Shown: positions 1 through 7,220 of the stretch, piece by piece
How the letters are laid out: every line of letters begins with the position of its first letter
How positions within the stretch are numbered: the stretch's first letter is position 1
Notes under the pieces: model-generated
What the model was told of the DNA's origin: nothing
The model's input: the letters and a program-made list of their open reading frames with translations, nothing else
The model's database searches: none
From: Cryomorphaceae bacterium
GTDB lineage: Bacteria > Bacteroidota > Bacteroidia > Flavobacteriales > Schleiferiaceae
DNA length: 16,220 nt
Assembly (NCBI GenBank): GCA_013205365.1
Contig: JABMNC010000152.1
Location: forward strand, 1-16,220
Reading direction: 5' to 3'
Program-made: the position numbers and the translations under genes

Positions 1-300
1 CCCGATTCCTCGCGCTACTTTTATGCCGAAGGCTTTCAGGAGCGCCAGTCGCGGGGCGAGGACCAGGTACAGCTCAGCAAGGAATTCGTTCGCCAGTTCC
101 TGATCTCCGAGGGATTTCAGGGCAAGGAGGGGCAGTCCATTCCCGAACTGACCGACGAATGGGCCCTGGACGTATCGAAGCGCTACATTCATCTCTACGA
201 GCTCCTTACGGGCAAAACCTTTGAGCCAGCCTCTTCGATGGATGCAGAGGGCCGAATTTTGGCCAATGTGGAGAACTACCTAAAATCAGTTTTAGTATGA
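1..300 (+). CDS. purC: Phosphoribosylaminoimidazole-succinocarboxamide synthase, C-terminal part
   Basis: This is the last 99 residues of SAICAR synthase, the cytosolic purine-pathway enzyme that joins aspartate to CAIR using ATP. The gene is cut by the left window edge and reads in frame from base 1 to the TGA at 298-300. The fragment opens with the family signature PDSSRYF, which lies near the ATP/nucleotide site in SAICAR synthases. It continues with the typical C-terminal helices (QLSKEFVRQF, then a late segment with KRYIHLYELLTG). The stop overlaps the ATG of the next gene (ATGA), so the two are probably translated together. The N-terminal domain cannot be assessed. Confidence 0.93.
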   Translation, partial: PDSSRYFYAEGFQERQSRGEDQVQLSKEFVRQFLISEGFQGKEGQSIPELTDEWALDVSKRYIHLYELLTGKTFEPASSMDAEGRILANVENYLKSVLV

Positions 301-896
301 TCAGGATTCTTCTGTTCGGGGCCTTAATGATGCTCCATGTTCCCAGTGCCTTGGCCCAATTTTCTAAGGGATTGACGGCGGGTTATCACTTGGCAGACCT
401 GCGCATAAGCTTCAATCCACTAATTGACCCAACCTTTACGCCCATGGCTTCAGGTCGCGGAGGCTTCCACGTGGGCGGTTACACCCGTGCCTCTGCCGGA
501 CTGCTCTACCTGCAGCCCCAAGTTTGGCTTACGGGGCTCAACCAGCAGCTGCTCCTGCAGGACGGCAGCGTCACTCCCACTGTGGTGGACTGGTCCATGC
601 TGCGATTGGATCTCCCCGTTGAAGTGGGCGTGAAGCTCGGGCCACTCTTTGGATTTGTGGCCCCCGTTTATTCTCTTGCATTGAGCGAGGTTGGCGGACT
701 GGGCCTCGTGCAGACCGGAACCGGCAGCTGGGGAGGCCAAGTAGGTTTGGGTTTAAAGCTTGGACCGCTTCAGGCTTCGCTGCGCTATGAGGGCTCCCTC
801 TCGGCCTTTGGAGAGTCCATTACGGTGGGCGGCATTGACATTGACACCGACAACAGGATGACCCAGTTTATCGGCTCGGTGGCGGTCAAATTATAG
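297..896 (+). CDS. Small outer-membrane beta-barrel protein
   Basis: This is a 199-residue protein with a clear signal peptide. It has a charged start (MIR), a hydrophobic core over roughly residues 4-18, and a likely cleavage after SALA at residue 20. The mature part is rich in alternating hydrophobic and polar strands with many glycines and regular turns, for example around GSWGGQVGLGLKLGP. It ends in a strand-like SVAVKL. This fits the OMP_b-brl/PorT-like family of small Bacteroidota outer-membrane barrels. It is shorter than I would expect of a typical PorT, so I do not assign that name. The ATG overlaps the purC stop, which fixes the start. The pairing with purC suggests co-transcription, not shared function. 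No partner or ligand can be inferred. Confidence 0.8.
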   Translation: MIRILLFGALMMLHVPSALAQFSKGLTAGYHLADLRISFNPLIDPTFTPMASGRGGFHVGGYTRASAGLLYLQPQVWLTGLNQQLLLQDGSVTPTVVDWSMLRLDLPVEVGVKLGPLFGFVAPVYSLALSEVGGLGLVQTGTGSWGGQVGLGLKLGPLQASLRYEGSLSAFGESITVGGIDIDTDNRMTQFIGSVAVKL

Positions 897-905
897 CGGT
901 TGCCA

Positions 906-918
906 AGGCCATCGGCCT
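906..918. terminator. Short inverted repeat after the beta-barrel gene (weak)
   Basis: AGGCC and GGCCT flank a 3-base loop ten bases beyond the barrel gene's stop. The stem has only 5 bp and no T-run follows it on the + strand, so it is at best a weak 3'-end structure for the purC-barrel transcript. Confidence 0.2.
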
Positions 919-959
919 AGAGCGAAATGGTCAATAACAAAGGTCTTAGCAAGAAGAAT

Positions 960-975
960 CCTGCCTCTGAGCAGG
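960..975 (-). terminator. Candidate terminator of the eight-gene minus-strand block
   Basis: The arms CCTGC (960-964) and GCAGG (971-975) form a hairpin with a 6-base loop. It begins 10 bases after the stop of the last gene of the minus-strand block. Read on the minus strand, the hairpin is followed by the pyrimidine-rich ATTCTTCTTG, which is a poor but real U-rich tail. Its place at the end of a long co-directional run supports the call, while the short stem and interrupted tail weaken it. Confidence 0.4.
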
Positions 976-985
976 TTTAGCTAAA

Positions 986-1225
986 TTACTTGCCGGTTCC
1001 CCCTGAGGTGGCAGGCTTAGAGCAGCATGATTTACCCGCAGGGGCAGCAGTTCCGCAGCTTTTGGCTTCACTTGGAGCGCAGCTGGCTTCAGCACCCTTT
1101 TTCTTCTTTTTCTTATTGGCTTTAACCACTTCGCTCCGGCTCTGGCTAGCGCTTTCGGCGAGAATACTGCCGGTGAAGGCAATAGAGAACAAGGCAACTA
1201 GGGCCAATGCAGCAAACTTTTTCAT
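986..1225 (-). CDS. Small secreted lysine- and cysteine-rich protein
   Basis: This is a 79-residue protein that I do not recognise. It has a good signal peptide: MKKF, then a hydrophobic stretch over residues 5-22, with likely cleavage near ILAES at about residue 23. The mature part of about 56 residues has a run of six lysines (38-43), then four cysteines (49, 57, 67, 68) among Ala, Ser, Gly and Lys, ending in TSGGTGK. Two of the cysteines are adjacent. The ATG at 1225 was chosen over an upstream in-frame start at 1402 because only this start yields a signal peptide, and the longer form would lie inside the preceding gene. It follows the nuclease-fusion gene by 13 bases. Metal binding or disulfide formation is possible, but nothing in the sequence proves either. 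Confidence 0.7.
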   Translation of the reverse strand: MKKFAALALVALFSIAFTGSILAESASQSRSEVVKANKKKKKKGAEASCAPSEAKSCGTAAPAGKSCCSKPATSGGTGK

Positions 1226-1238
1226 GTCAAAAGGTTTA

Positions 1239-2591
1239 TTAGTCTTCCTCGAAAGTAGGCAAAAAATCCGGCCGGACCATCTTGACCCTTTGAGACTGCA
1301 CATAATCGGACAGCAAACTTCGCAAGTAGGGCACCTGGCTGAGTAAAGTGAGTCTGTTCTTGAGCGAAGGCAAGTCTTCAACATCCTGCTCCAGGCGCAC
1401 AAAGGCGTAGCCCATGAGCCTGCCAGAGTCCACTACAAAAACTACTTTTTCGCCCGGATCCCGCCCCTTGTCTTGGTAAATCGCGATTCCCTCGGGCCAC
1501 AAAAACGAATCGAGTGCTTGATGGGCATCTGCCAAGGTGGCAGGCAGGCCTTCTCGGCCACGCCCTTCGGTGGTTTGTCTGGGGAGCAGGCGGGGTACCA
1601 GCAGGTCTGCAAGGTTCCAGTTGCGGGACTCGGCCCAGCGGCTGAGTAGGGCAACTCCGTCGGCCACCGAATCCACCTGAAGCGAAGGGGGTTCAAGTTG
1701 AATTCCGCGCACATCCCAAAGCAGGCCACGGTCGGTCTCCATGGCGAAGAGGCCAAAGCGCAGGCGGTACTTGTCTTTAGCTTGGTTGTAAGGGGGCTTA
1801 AGTTTTTTAAGCTCTTCGTGCTCGAGAATGTCCGCAAGCAGAATACTGCCGGTCTCCTCGACGCGAATGCTGGCCACCTCGGTCTGAAGTGCTAGGGCCT
1901 TGTCGCTGGTAGACAAAAAATGTCGGTCAATGCGCACCCTAAGCTGGTCTGATTTGCCGACGTAGAGTACCCTACCGTCTGTATTGAACAGGTAGTAGAG
2001 GCCTATGGTTTTGACGTAGCGTTCGATCTGGACGCTAAACTTATGCTGTCCCGTGGCCGCCGGCTGCTTGAGGTAAACTCCTTCGATGAACTTCTCGCGG
2101 TCTTTATCCAGCAGAATTTGAAGCAGATGGACCGTAGCGCGTGCGTCTCCGTCGGCCCGATGCTTGCGGGTGTGCGGAATATTGAGCTCCGTGCAGAGGG
2201 TGCTCAAGCCGTAGGAGGGCATGCCGGGTATAAATTTTTCGGCCAAGGGTATGGTATCTAGAACTACGCGCAGGTAGTCAAAGCCGAGTCGGACAAATTC
2301 CTCTCGCAGGATGCGGTAATCAAAGGGTGCGTTGTGGGCGACAAACACAGCGCCTTCGGTCATTTGCACGATGCGCTTTGCTATTTCGTGAAAGCGGGGT
2401 GCCGTTTTAACATCGCTTTCGCGGATTCCGGTGAGTTTTTGCACAAAGGGCGGAATGGGCACGTCGGGACGGACCAGCGTAATGAACTGGTCCACAATGC
2501 GGCGGCCGTCATACATAAAAATGGCGACCTCAATAATGCGTTCCTCTCCAGGCTTTCCTCCGGTTGCTTCGAGATCTATTACTGCGTACAT
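1239..2591 (-). CDS. DEDDh exonuclease fused to a GIY-YIG nuclease domain
   Basis: The protein has 450 residues. Residues 1-165 form a DnaQ/PolIII-epsilon-like 3'-5' exonuclease. Visible acidic and histidine ligands are D6 and E8 (VIDLEAT), D91 (HNAPFD) and the H144-x4-D149 pair (HRADGDA), marking the DEDDh subclass. Residues about 195-275 form a UvrC/Cho-like GIY-YIG domain, with GLY at 197-199, YVG at 210-212, and a late LEHEELKKLKPPYN segment that should hold the metal-binding glutamate. Residues 280-450 match nothing I know. DnaQ-Cho fusions are known in bacteria and are thought to act in DNA repair. It is therefore more likely a repair nuclease than the replicative proofreading subunit. 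The ATG at 2591 lies 20 bases after yggS. Confidence 0.88.
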   Translation of the reverse strand: MYAVIDLEATGGKPGEERIIEVAIFMYDGRRIVDQFITLVRPDVPIPPFVQKLTGIRESDVKTAPRFHEIAKRIVQMTEGAVFVAHNAPFDYRILREEFVRLGFDYLRVVLDTIPLAEKFIPGMPSYGLSTLCTELNIPHTRKHRADGDARATVHLLQILLDKDREKFIEGVYLKQPAATGQHKFSVQIERYVKTIGLYYLFNTDGRVLYVGKSDQLRVRIDRHFLSTSDKALALQTEVASIRVEETGSILLADILEHEELKKLKPPYNQAKDKYRLRFGLFAMETDRGLLWDVRGIQLEPPSLQVDSVADGVALLSRWAESRNWNLADLLVPRLLPRQTTEGRGREGLPATLADAHQALDSFLWPEGIAIYQDKGRDPGEKVVFVVDSGRLMGYAFVRLEQDVEDLPSLKNRLTLLSQVPYLRSLLSDYVQSQRVKMVRPDFLPTFEED

Positions 2592-2593
2592 AA

Positions 2594-2618
2594 CTAGTTA
2601 CTGGTTCCTAGTTACTGG
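2594..2618. repeat. Two-copy direct repeat spanning the yggS/nuclease junction
   Basis: The 11-base unit CTAGTTACTGG occurs at 2594-2604 and exactly again at 2608-2618, a 14-base period. On the minus strand the unit reads CCAGTAACTAG with a GAA spacer. The upstream copy provides the last Gln codon and the TAA of yggS. The other lies just before the ATG of the nuclease gene. The repeat fills nearly all of the 20-base intergenic gap. Confidence 0.8.
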
Positions 2619-3280
2619 CTGATTCGCGCCCCGAACAGCAGTGAACCCACACGGATGTGGTTGCCTCCCTCGGCCAGCGCGAGGTCGTAGTCGCCGCTCA
2701 TTCCCATGCTGAGCACGGTGATTTGGCCGACCCCAAGCTGTTCTTGGGCGGCGCGGTACAGGCTTGCCAGGAGTGAAAATTCGCGCCTGATCTGATCGCG
2801 GTCTTCGGTAAAGCTTGCCATTCCCATGAGGCCCACGATGCGCAGGTTGGGGTATTCGTTTAACACGTTAACCGCGCAGAGCCCTAGCACTTCTTCGGGG
2901 CTGAATCCCGCCTTGGTTTCTTCTTGGGCAATGTGGACCTGGAGTAGAATGTCGATCGTTCGGTCTGCCCGTGCGGCTTCCTTTTGAAGGACGGTTAAGA
3001 CGTCGGTTCGGTCGACGCTGTGCACGAGGTGCACAAAGGGCGCAAACTCCCGAATCTTATTGGTTTGGATCCGGCCAATCATGTGCCAGCGAATGTCCTT
3101 CGGGAGTACGGCGGCCTTGGAGGCAAGCTCCTGCACACGGTTTTCACCAAAATCACGGTGGCCGGCGGCGTAGAGCGATTCGATGGCTTCGTTCGGTTGA
3201 AACTTGCTGACCGCAACCAGGGTAGCTTCTACCGGCAGCGTGGCCATCAGGTCGCGGTAGGCTTCAATGTTGACGCTCAC
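2612..3280 (-). CDS. yggS: YggS/PROSC-family PLP homeostasis protein
   Basis: This is a 222-residue cytosolic PLP-binding protein with the alanine-racemase N-terminal barrel fold. Family members carry PLP and control its supply, and loss disturbs amino-acid metabolism. Signatures are AVSKFQP with the PLP lysine at K26, FGENRVQEL, WHMIGRIQTNK, LMGMASF, the phosphate-binding LSMGMSGDY, and a terminal HIRVGSLLFGAR. The start is GTG at 3280. It overlaps the TGA of the DUF1015 gene (GTGA), and translation from it gives the normal family length. A longer in-frame start at 3385 would add 35 residues encoded inside DUF1015 that look nothing like the family. The coupled start suggests co-translation with DUF1015. 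The location downstream of PLP-dependent serC fits a role in PLP supply, which is inference. Confidence 0.93.
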   Translation of the reverse strand: MSVNIEAYRDLMATLPVEATLVAVSKFQPNEAIESLYAAGHRDFGENRVQELASKAAVLPKDIRWHMIGRIQTNKIREFAPFVHLVHSVDRTDVLTVLQKEAARADRTIDILLQVHIAQEETKAGFSPEEVLGLCAVNVLNEYPNLRIVGLMGMASFTEDRDQIRREFSLLASLYRAAQEQLGVGQITVLSMGMSGDYDLALAEGGNHIRVGSLLFGARISQ

Positions 3281-4395
3281 TTCCAGGCATATAAGGTGAT
3301 TCCAGAGCGCAGTTTGGGCTCGATGTAGGTAGACTTTGGCGGCACTGTTTCGCCCCGGTCGGCGAGTTCCTCGATGCCCTTCCAATGGGGTTTGGGCAGT
3401 ATAAAGACCGTCTCTTGGTCGCGGCGTTCGCCCTCTACGGTGCTCAAATCGACCAGGCCTGGCTCATAGCGGATTCGGGCATCATGCCGTTCGTCGGAAA
3501 CTCCCCAGAAGGGCCGCAGTACGTTTTCGAAGAGCCATGCGCTCTCGGGAAAGGCTAAGTCCGCCGGGTTAAACCGCCACCACCCGCGTTCGTCGAGGGC
3601 ATAAAAACCCTCCTTGGGAAGGCCTTCAGGCCGATGGTCAAGGGGAGTTGCACCCAATGCACTGGCCCAATCCCCATTTGCTTTGCCGGCAATATGCCGG
3701 TGAAAAGAAGAGATTAGGAGCTGCCCACTGTCAACCAAGAAGGCCATGACATAGGGGTCTTCGCCCAGGCGATCCGCAGAGGCCATGCGGTGGTGTCCGT
3801 CGGCAATGTAGAGGTGGCTTAGCTGCGCCAGTGCCGCCTGAATAGGCTCCGCAAAGGGAACCATCCAGAGGCTGTGGGTGGCGCCGTCGGTAGTGGCAAA
3901 GTCAAGCAGGGGCTCGGTTCTTTGAATTTGCACCGCTGTTTCGCTCAGTTGGCTTTGGGGGGCATGGGTAAGCAGAACGGGTTCGGCGTGGAATCCCGTG
4001 GTTTGCAGGTAGCGCGCAAAGAGAATTTCTCGTGCCTCGATGGTTTGTTCGTGCCTAAGGATGGAGCCATCGCGGTAGTCTTCAAGCGAAACGAGTCCGA
4101 GGTAGCCCAAAAAAGTTCGCCCGGACCACTGCTGGCGGTAGAGGTACAAATGCTCCCGGTCGTCTGCACGGAGGAATCCGTCTGCCATAAACGCTTCAAA
4201 TCCGTTCCGAATTCCCTTAAAGCGCGCTTCTTCTTGCGGCGACGGCCGCTGGAGTACGTGCAAAAACGAGAAGGGATTGCTGGCTAATTTGTGCGCGAGC
4301 TCTTCTTCGCTGTAGGTCATGTAGGACCGCGTACTGACCAATCCGGCCAGTGCACGCGGCGGACGCACCGCAGCAAAAGGCTCAAAACGAGGCAT
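3277..4395 (-). CDS. DUF1015 family protein in the serine cluster
   Basis: This 372-residue protein belongs to the DUF1015 (COG4198) family. It begins MPRFEPFAAVRPP. Later family hallmarks are NPFSFLHV, a central RHEQT segment around residues 114-118, and LYIADGHHRMASA with DGHHR at 199-203. The ATG at 4395 is one base after the serA stop, and the end overlaps the GTG of yggS. The upstream in-frame start at 4470 would lie inside serA and adds non-family residues. The biochemical role of the family is not settled to my knowledge. The DGHHR motif resembles the nucleotide-binding motif of ParB/sulfiredoxin-fold serine kinases (SerK, SbnI). That likeness and the serC-serA context suggest a role in serine or phosphoserine chemistry. 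This function is inference. Confidence 0.85.
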   Translation of the reverse strand: MPRFEPFAAVRPPRALAGLVSTRSYMTYSEEELAHKLASNPFSFLHVLQRPSPQEEARFKGIRNGFEAFMADGFLRADDREHLYLYRQQWSGRTFLGYLGLVSLEDYRDGSILRHEQTIEAREILFARYLQTTGFHAEPVLLTHAPQSQLSETAVQIQRTEPLLDFATTDGATHSLWMVPFAEPIQAALAQLSHLYIADGHHRMASADRLGEDPYVMAFLVDSGQLLISSFHRHIAGKANGDWASALGATPLDHRPEGLPKEGFYALDERGWWRFNPADLAFPESAWLFENVLRPFWGVSDERHDARIRYEPGLVDLSTVEGERRDQETVFILPKPHWKGIEELADRGETVPPKSTYIEPKLRSGITLYAWK

Positions 4396-4396
4396 T

Positions 4397-5341
4397 TTAG
4401 CCCTGAGCGATAATGATGTCCGCCAGTTCGGCGCTGATGCGATCCTGGGCCTCCTCGGTTGCCGCTCCAATGTGGGGGGTCAGCGATAGCTTGGGGTGCA
4501 TCAGTAAGTTTACGTGCGGATTGGGTTCGTTGGTAAACACATCCAGGGCTGCTCCCGCCAAATGTTCGGCGTCCAAGGCATTGAGGAGGGCTTCTTCGTT
4601 GACCACTCCGCCTCGGGCCGCATTAATCAGGTAGGCACCCTTCTTCATCGCTGCTAGTTCGGCTGTGCCCAATACTTCGGACCTTCCTCCGACATGCACC
4701 GTCACGACGTCGCAGGTGCTTAAAAGTTCAGTCAGACCCATCATTTTAGCGGAGGACTTTAGGCTTTGTCCGTCGGCAAATTGAACATCAAAGCTCCCGT
4801 CGGTCACCGAGGGATCGTGGGCGGCAATGTGCATTCCCAGCCCGTAGCCTTGGCGAGCTACTGCTCTACCAATCCGGCCGAATCCTATAATTCCAATGAA
4901 TTTACCGCGAAGTTCAGAGCCCTTGGCATAGGCTTTTTTGAGGCCTTCGAACTGGCTGTCGCCATCAAGGGGCATGCTTCGGTTGCTGTCGGGCAAAAAC
5001 CGCAAAAGGCCACTGAGGTGGGCAAAAACGAGCTCGGCCACGCTCTCGGAACTCGCCGCTGGGGTATTAAATACCGTGATGCCCTTGGATCGGGCATAGT
5101 CCACGTCGATGTTGTCCATTCCAACGCCGCCTCGCCCAATCATTTTGAGCCCCGTGCAGGCATCCACCAAAGCAGCCCTTGCGGTAGTGGCAGAGCGCAC
5201 CAGGAGTACGTCTACGCTTTCTTGGTTAATAAAGTCCGCCAATTGCTCTTGAGCAACTTTAGTGGTGAGCACGCTATGGCCAGCTGCTTCAAGTTTGTTC
5301 TGCCCAGAGGGCGCGATTCCGTCGTTAGCAAGGATTTTCAT
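4397..5341 (-). CDS. serA: D-3-phosphoglycerate dehydrogenase, short form without ACT domain
   Basis: This 314-residue NAD-dependent D-2-hydroxyacid dehydrogenase catalyses the first step of the phosphorylated serine pathway: 3-phosphoglycerate to 3-phosphohydroxypyruvate. The Rossmann motif is GFGRIG at 153-158. The catalytic triad is R243 (INAARGG), E272 (TNEPNP) and H290 (LTPHIGAA). The N-terminal substrate domain shows LLVRSAT and GRGGVGMDNID. The protein ends soon after the catalytic domain. It therefore lacks the ACT regulatory domain that gives feedback inhibition by serine in longer SerA proteins. Its position 22 bases after serC makes SerA the best reading over other 2-hydroxyacid dehydrogenases. 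The leader has a T8 run on the coding strand. Confidence 0.93.
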   Translation of the reverse strand: MKILANDGIAPSGQNKLEAAGHSVLTTKVAQEQLADFINQESVDVLLVRSATTARAALVDACTGLKMIGRGGVGMDNIDVDYARSKGITVFNTPAASSESVAELVFAHLSGLLRFLPDSNRSMPLDGDSQFEGLKKAYAKGSELRGKFIGIIGFGRIGRAVARQGYGLGMHIAAHDPSVTDGSFDVQFADGQSLKSSAKMMGLTELLSTCDVVTVHVGGRSEVLGTAELAAMKKGAYLINAARGGVVNEEALLNALDAEHLAGAALDVFTNEPNPHVNLLMHPKLSLTPHIGAATEEAQDRISAELADIIIAQG

Positions 5342-5363
5342 GGTAGCGGATTTAAAAAAAATA

Positions 5364-6440
5364 TTAGGCGCGGCGTTCGACCTCGCGCATCACTTCAACT
5401 AAGGCGTCTACGCTGCTCTGCGGCAGGGCATTGTACATCGAGGCGCGGTACCCACCGACGCTGCGGTGCCCCGGGAGGCCCACGAGACCCGCTTCTTTGG
5501 CGAGGGCATCAAAAACGGCCTGGTGCTTGGCCTCGTCATGGAGCAAAAAGCAGGCGTTCATGGGCGAGCGGTCCTCGGCAGCGGCGCTTCCCTTAAAAAG
5601 CGGATTGCGGTCAATTTCGCCATAAAGGGCGGCAGACCGGGCATTGGCTCGGCGCTCCATCTCCAAAAGTCCGCCCTGGGAATCCATCCATCGCAGGGTC
5701 AAGAGGCTCACAAAAAGCGAAAACACGGGTGGAGTATTGTACATGGATTCACCCTTGATGTGCATGGGGTAGTCAAACATGGTGGGAATTGCCCGCCCAG
5801 ACTTGCCTAGAATTTCTTTGCGGACCACCACCAATGTAGCGCCAGCTGGGCCCAGGTTTTTTTGGGCCCCGGCATAGATCAGGTCAAACTGGTCAAAGGG
5901 GAGTTGGCGGCTAAAAATATCAGAAGACATGTCGCAGACCATCAGGCTGTCGGCCTTGGGGAAGGCCTTCATCTGGGTTCCAAAAATGGTGTTGTTGGAG
6001 GTGTAGTGAACGTAGTCGAGTCCGCTTGGAATCGCGAAGCCCTTGGGGATGTAGCTAAAATTTTGCTCGGCGCTCGAGGCGAGTTCCACCGCCTGCCCAG
6101 GGGCAAGTTTGTTGGCCTCTTCGAGGGCCTTGCTGGCCCAGGTACCGGTGATCAGGTAGGCTGCCTTGCCCGCGCTGCGAAGCAAGTTAAACGGAACCAT
6201 GGCAAACTGGCTGCTTGCTCCGCCCTGTAGAAAGAGAACGGCGTAGTCGTCGCTTAGTCCAAGGGTCTGAAGCACGCGCTGTTGGGCCTCCTCCATAACT
6301 GCTACGACCTTCTTGTCGCGGTGGCTAATTTCAAGAAGCGACAGCCCCATTCCCTCAAAGTCTTGAACGGCTGCGGCCGCACCTTTTAATACTTCGGAGG
6401 CCAAAATGCAGGGGCCTGCGGTAAAATTGTGCTTTTTCAT
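5364..6440 (-). CDS. serC: Phosphoserine aminotransferase
   Basis: This is a 358-residue PLP-dependent class V aminotransferase that converts 3-phosphohydroxypyruvate and glutamate to phosphoserine. It may also serve the 4-phosphohydroxythreonine step of vitamin B6 synthesis. The start MKKHNFTAGPC is the classic SerC N-terminus. Other motifs are LEISHRDK, FLQGGASSQFAM, HYTSNNTIFGTQ, CDMSSDIFSR and the PLP lysine K194 in YAGAQKNLGPAG. The end carries GHRSVGGYRASMYNALP. The ATG at 6440 was preferred to an in-frame ATG at 6461, because residues MPPTFTP before MKKH are not family-like. serC lies 24 bases after the unknown secreted protein gene and 22 before serA. Serine synthesis would still need a phosphatase, SerB, not seen here. 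Confidence 0.96.
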   Translation of the reverse strand: MKKHNFTAGPCILASEVLKGAAAAVQDFEGMGLSLLEISHRDKKVVAVMEEAQQRVLQTLGLSDDYAVLFLQGGASSQFAMVPFNLLRSAGKAAYLITGTWASKALEEANKLAPGQAVELASSAEQNFSYIPKGFAIPSGLDYVHYTSNNTIFGTQMKAFPKADSLMVCDMSSDIFSRQLPFDQFDLIYAGAQKNLGPAGATLVVVRKEILGKSGRAIPTMFDYPMHIKGESMYNTPPVFSLFVSLLTLRWMDSQGGLLEMERRANARSAALYGEIDRNPLFKGSAAAEDRSPMNACFLLHDEAKHQAVFDALAKEAGLVGLPGHRSVGGYRASMYNALPQSSVDALVEVMREVERRA

Positions 6441-6464
6441 GGGGGTAAAGGTAGGGGGCATAGG

Positions 6465-7220
6465 TTAGGGTAGTGTTTCGAAGCGCCATTTTCCCTGGCT
6501 AAAAATGAGGCGATTTTGCACCGCTGTTGGGCCGTAGTAGCGGTAGGCTCCCTTGGCTGCGTCGCGAACCGGAGCCACCTCGTCGACCAGTATAACTCCG
6601 GATTTTTCGGGCCGTAGGGCGACGGAGGCCATGGGGCCGTAGCGCAGTACAAGCCGCTCGGGTGGCTTTTTAAAGACCTCGTCGTTGAAGGATTTCACGG
6701 CAAATACCCGTGCGCCAAAAACCAAACGACTCCGCGTGAGAATTACGGGGTCAATGCCCTTCTCTTGTATGCCATTTTGGTGGGGTTTGTACCACAGCGT
6801 CAGGTAGTAGTTGCGGCGGCGGTAGCGGGTGTGAACAATGCGGTAAACGATTGCATCCGGCCAGGCTTCGTCGGCCAGGATGCTCCAGGTCCAGCCCTTT
6901 TGATCGTCGGGGCGACCCACCAGGCCTCGGTAGGCATAGCTGCCGTCTCCCAAGGGGGCATTGAGGCTTACCAGGGCAAAGCTGCCGTCGGGACTCTCGA
7001 CCCGCAGAGCATTGTCGGCAAGTTGAACCGACGTGGAACGGGAATTAGAGAGGGCTCTGAGGCTAATGCTCGTTAAGCTGTCTAGGGCTACCGTGCGGGC
7101 CGCGTCGTTGAGGCTCATGCTGCGAGCTACCTCAAGGTAGGCTTCAATGCCTGAGGATTGGGCCCAAGAGGTCCCTGTCCTGGCGAATAACGCAATCAGA
7201 ATCAGGGCAATGCGCTGCAT
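6465..7220 (-). CDS. Secreted protein of unknown function between ferredoxin and serC
   Basis: This is a 251-residue protein of no family I can name. It starts MQRIALILIALFARTG and has a signal peptide with likely cleavage after TSWA at residue 20. The mature part opens with a helix-like EAYLEVARSM segment. Later parts look like beta strands rich in aromatic and basic residues (RYRRRNYYLTLWY), and it ends FSQGKWRFETLP. There are no membrane spans after the signal, no lipobox and no cysteine motif. The ATG at 7220 shares one base with the ferredoxin TGA (TGATG), which argues for coupled translation. A TTG one codon earlier is possible but less likely. It probably acts in the periplasm or at the surface, which is odd for a gene embedded in a metabolic operon. 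Confidence 0.8.
   Translation of the reverse strand: MQRIALILIALFARTGTSWAQSSGIEAYLEVARSMSLNDAARTVALDSLTSISLRALSNSRSTSVQLADNALRVESPDGSFALVSLNAPLGDGSYAYRGLVGRPDDQKGWTWSILADEAWPDAIVYRIVHTRYRRRNYYLTLWYKPHQNGIQEKGIDPVILTRSRLVFGARVFAVKSFNDEVFKKPPERLVLRYGPMASVALRPEKSGVILVDEVAPVRDAAKGAYRYYGPTAVQNRLIFSQGKWRFETLP

Noticed and set aside
297..896. Naming the small barrel protein PorT because of the nearby PorQ
   Set aside because: It is short for PorT and I see no diagnostic motif. PorQ is more than 13 kb away on a separate unit.
1038..1120. Possible frameshift or slippage at the A-rich lysine codons of the small secreted protein
   Set aside because: The lysine codons mix AAA and AAG, so there is no long homopolymer. 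The frame runs cleanly from signal peptide to stop.
5354..5361. A8/T8 run between serC and serA as a phase-variation tract
   Set aside because: It is only 8 bases, lies between genes, and shows no link to a promoter. AT-rich leaders are common in Bacteroidota.
4766..5596. Long open frame of 276 codons on the + strand
   Set aside because: It is antisense to serA and the end of serC, both with intact catalytic motifs. It has low-complexity Arg/Gly content and no recognisable domain.
6446..6453. TACCTTTA on the minus strand as an internal promoter for serC
   Set aside because: It misses the last base of TAnnTTTG and lies six bases before the ATG, which would give a nearly leaderless transcript.
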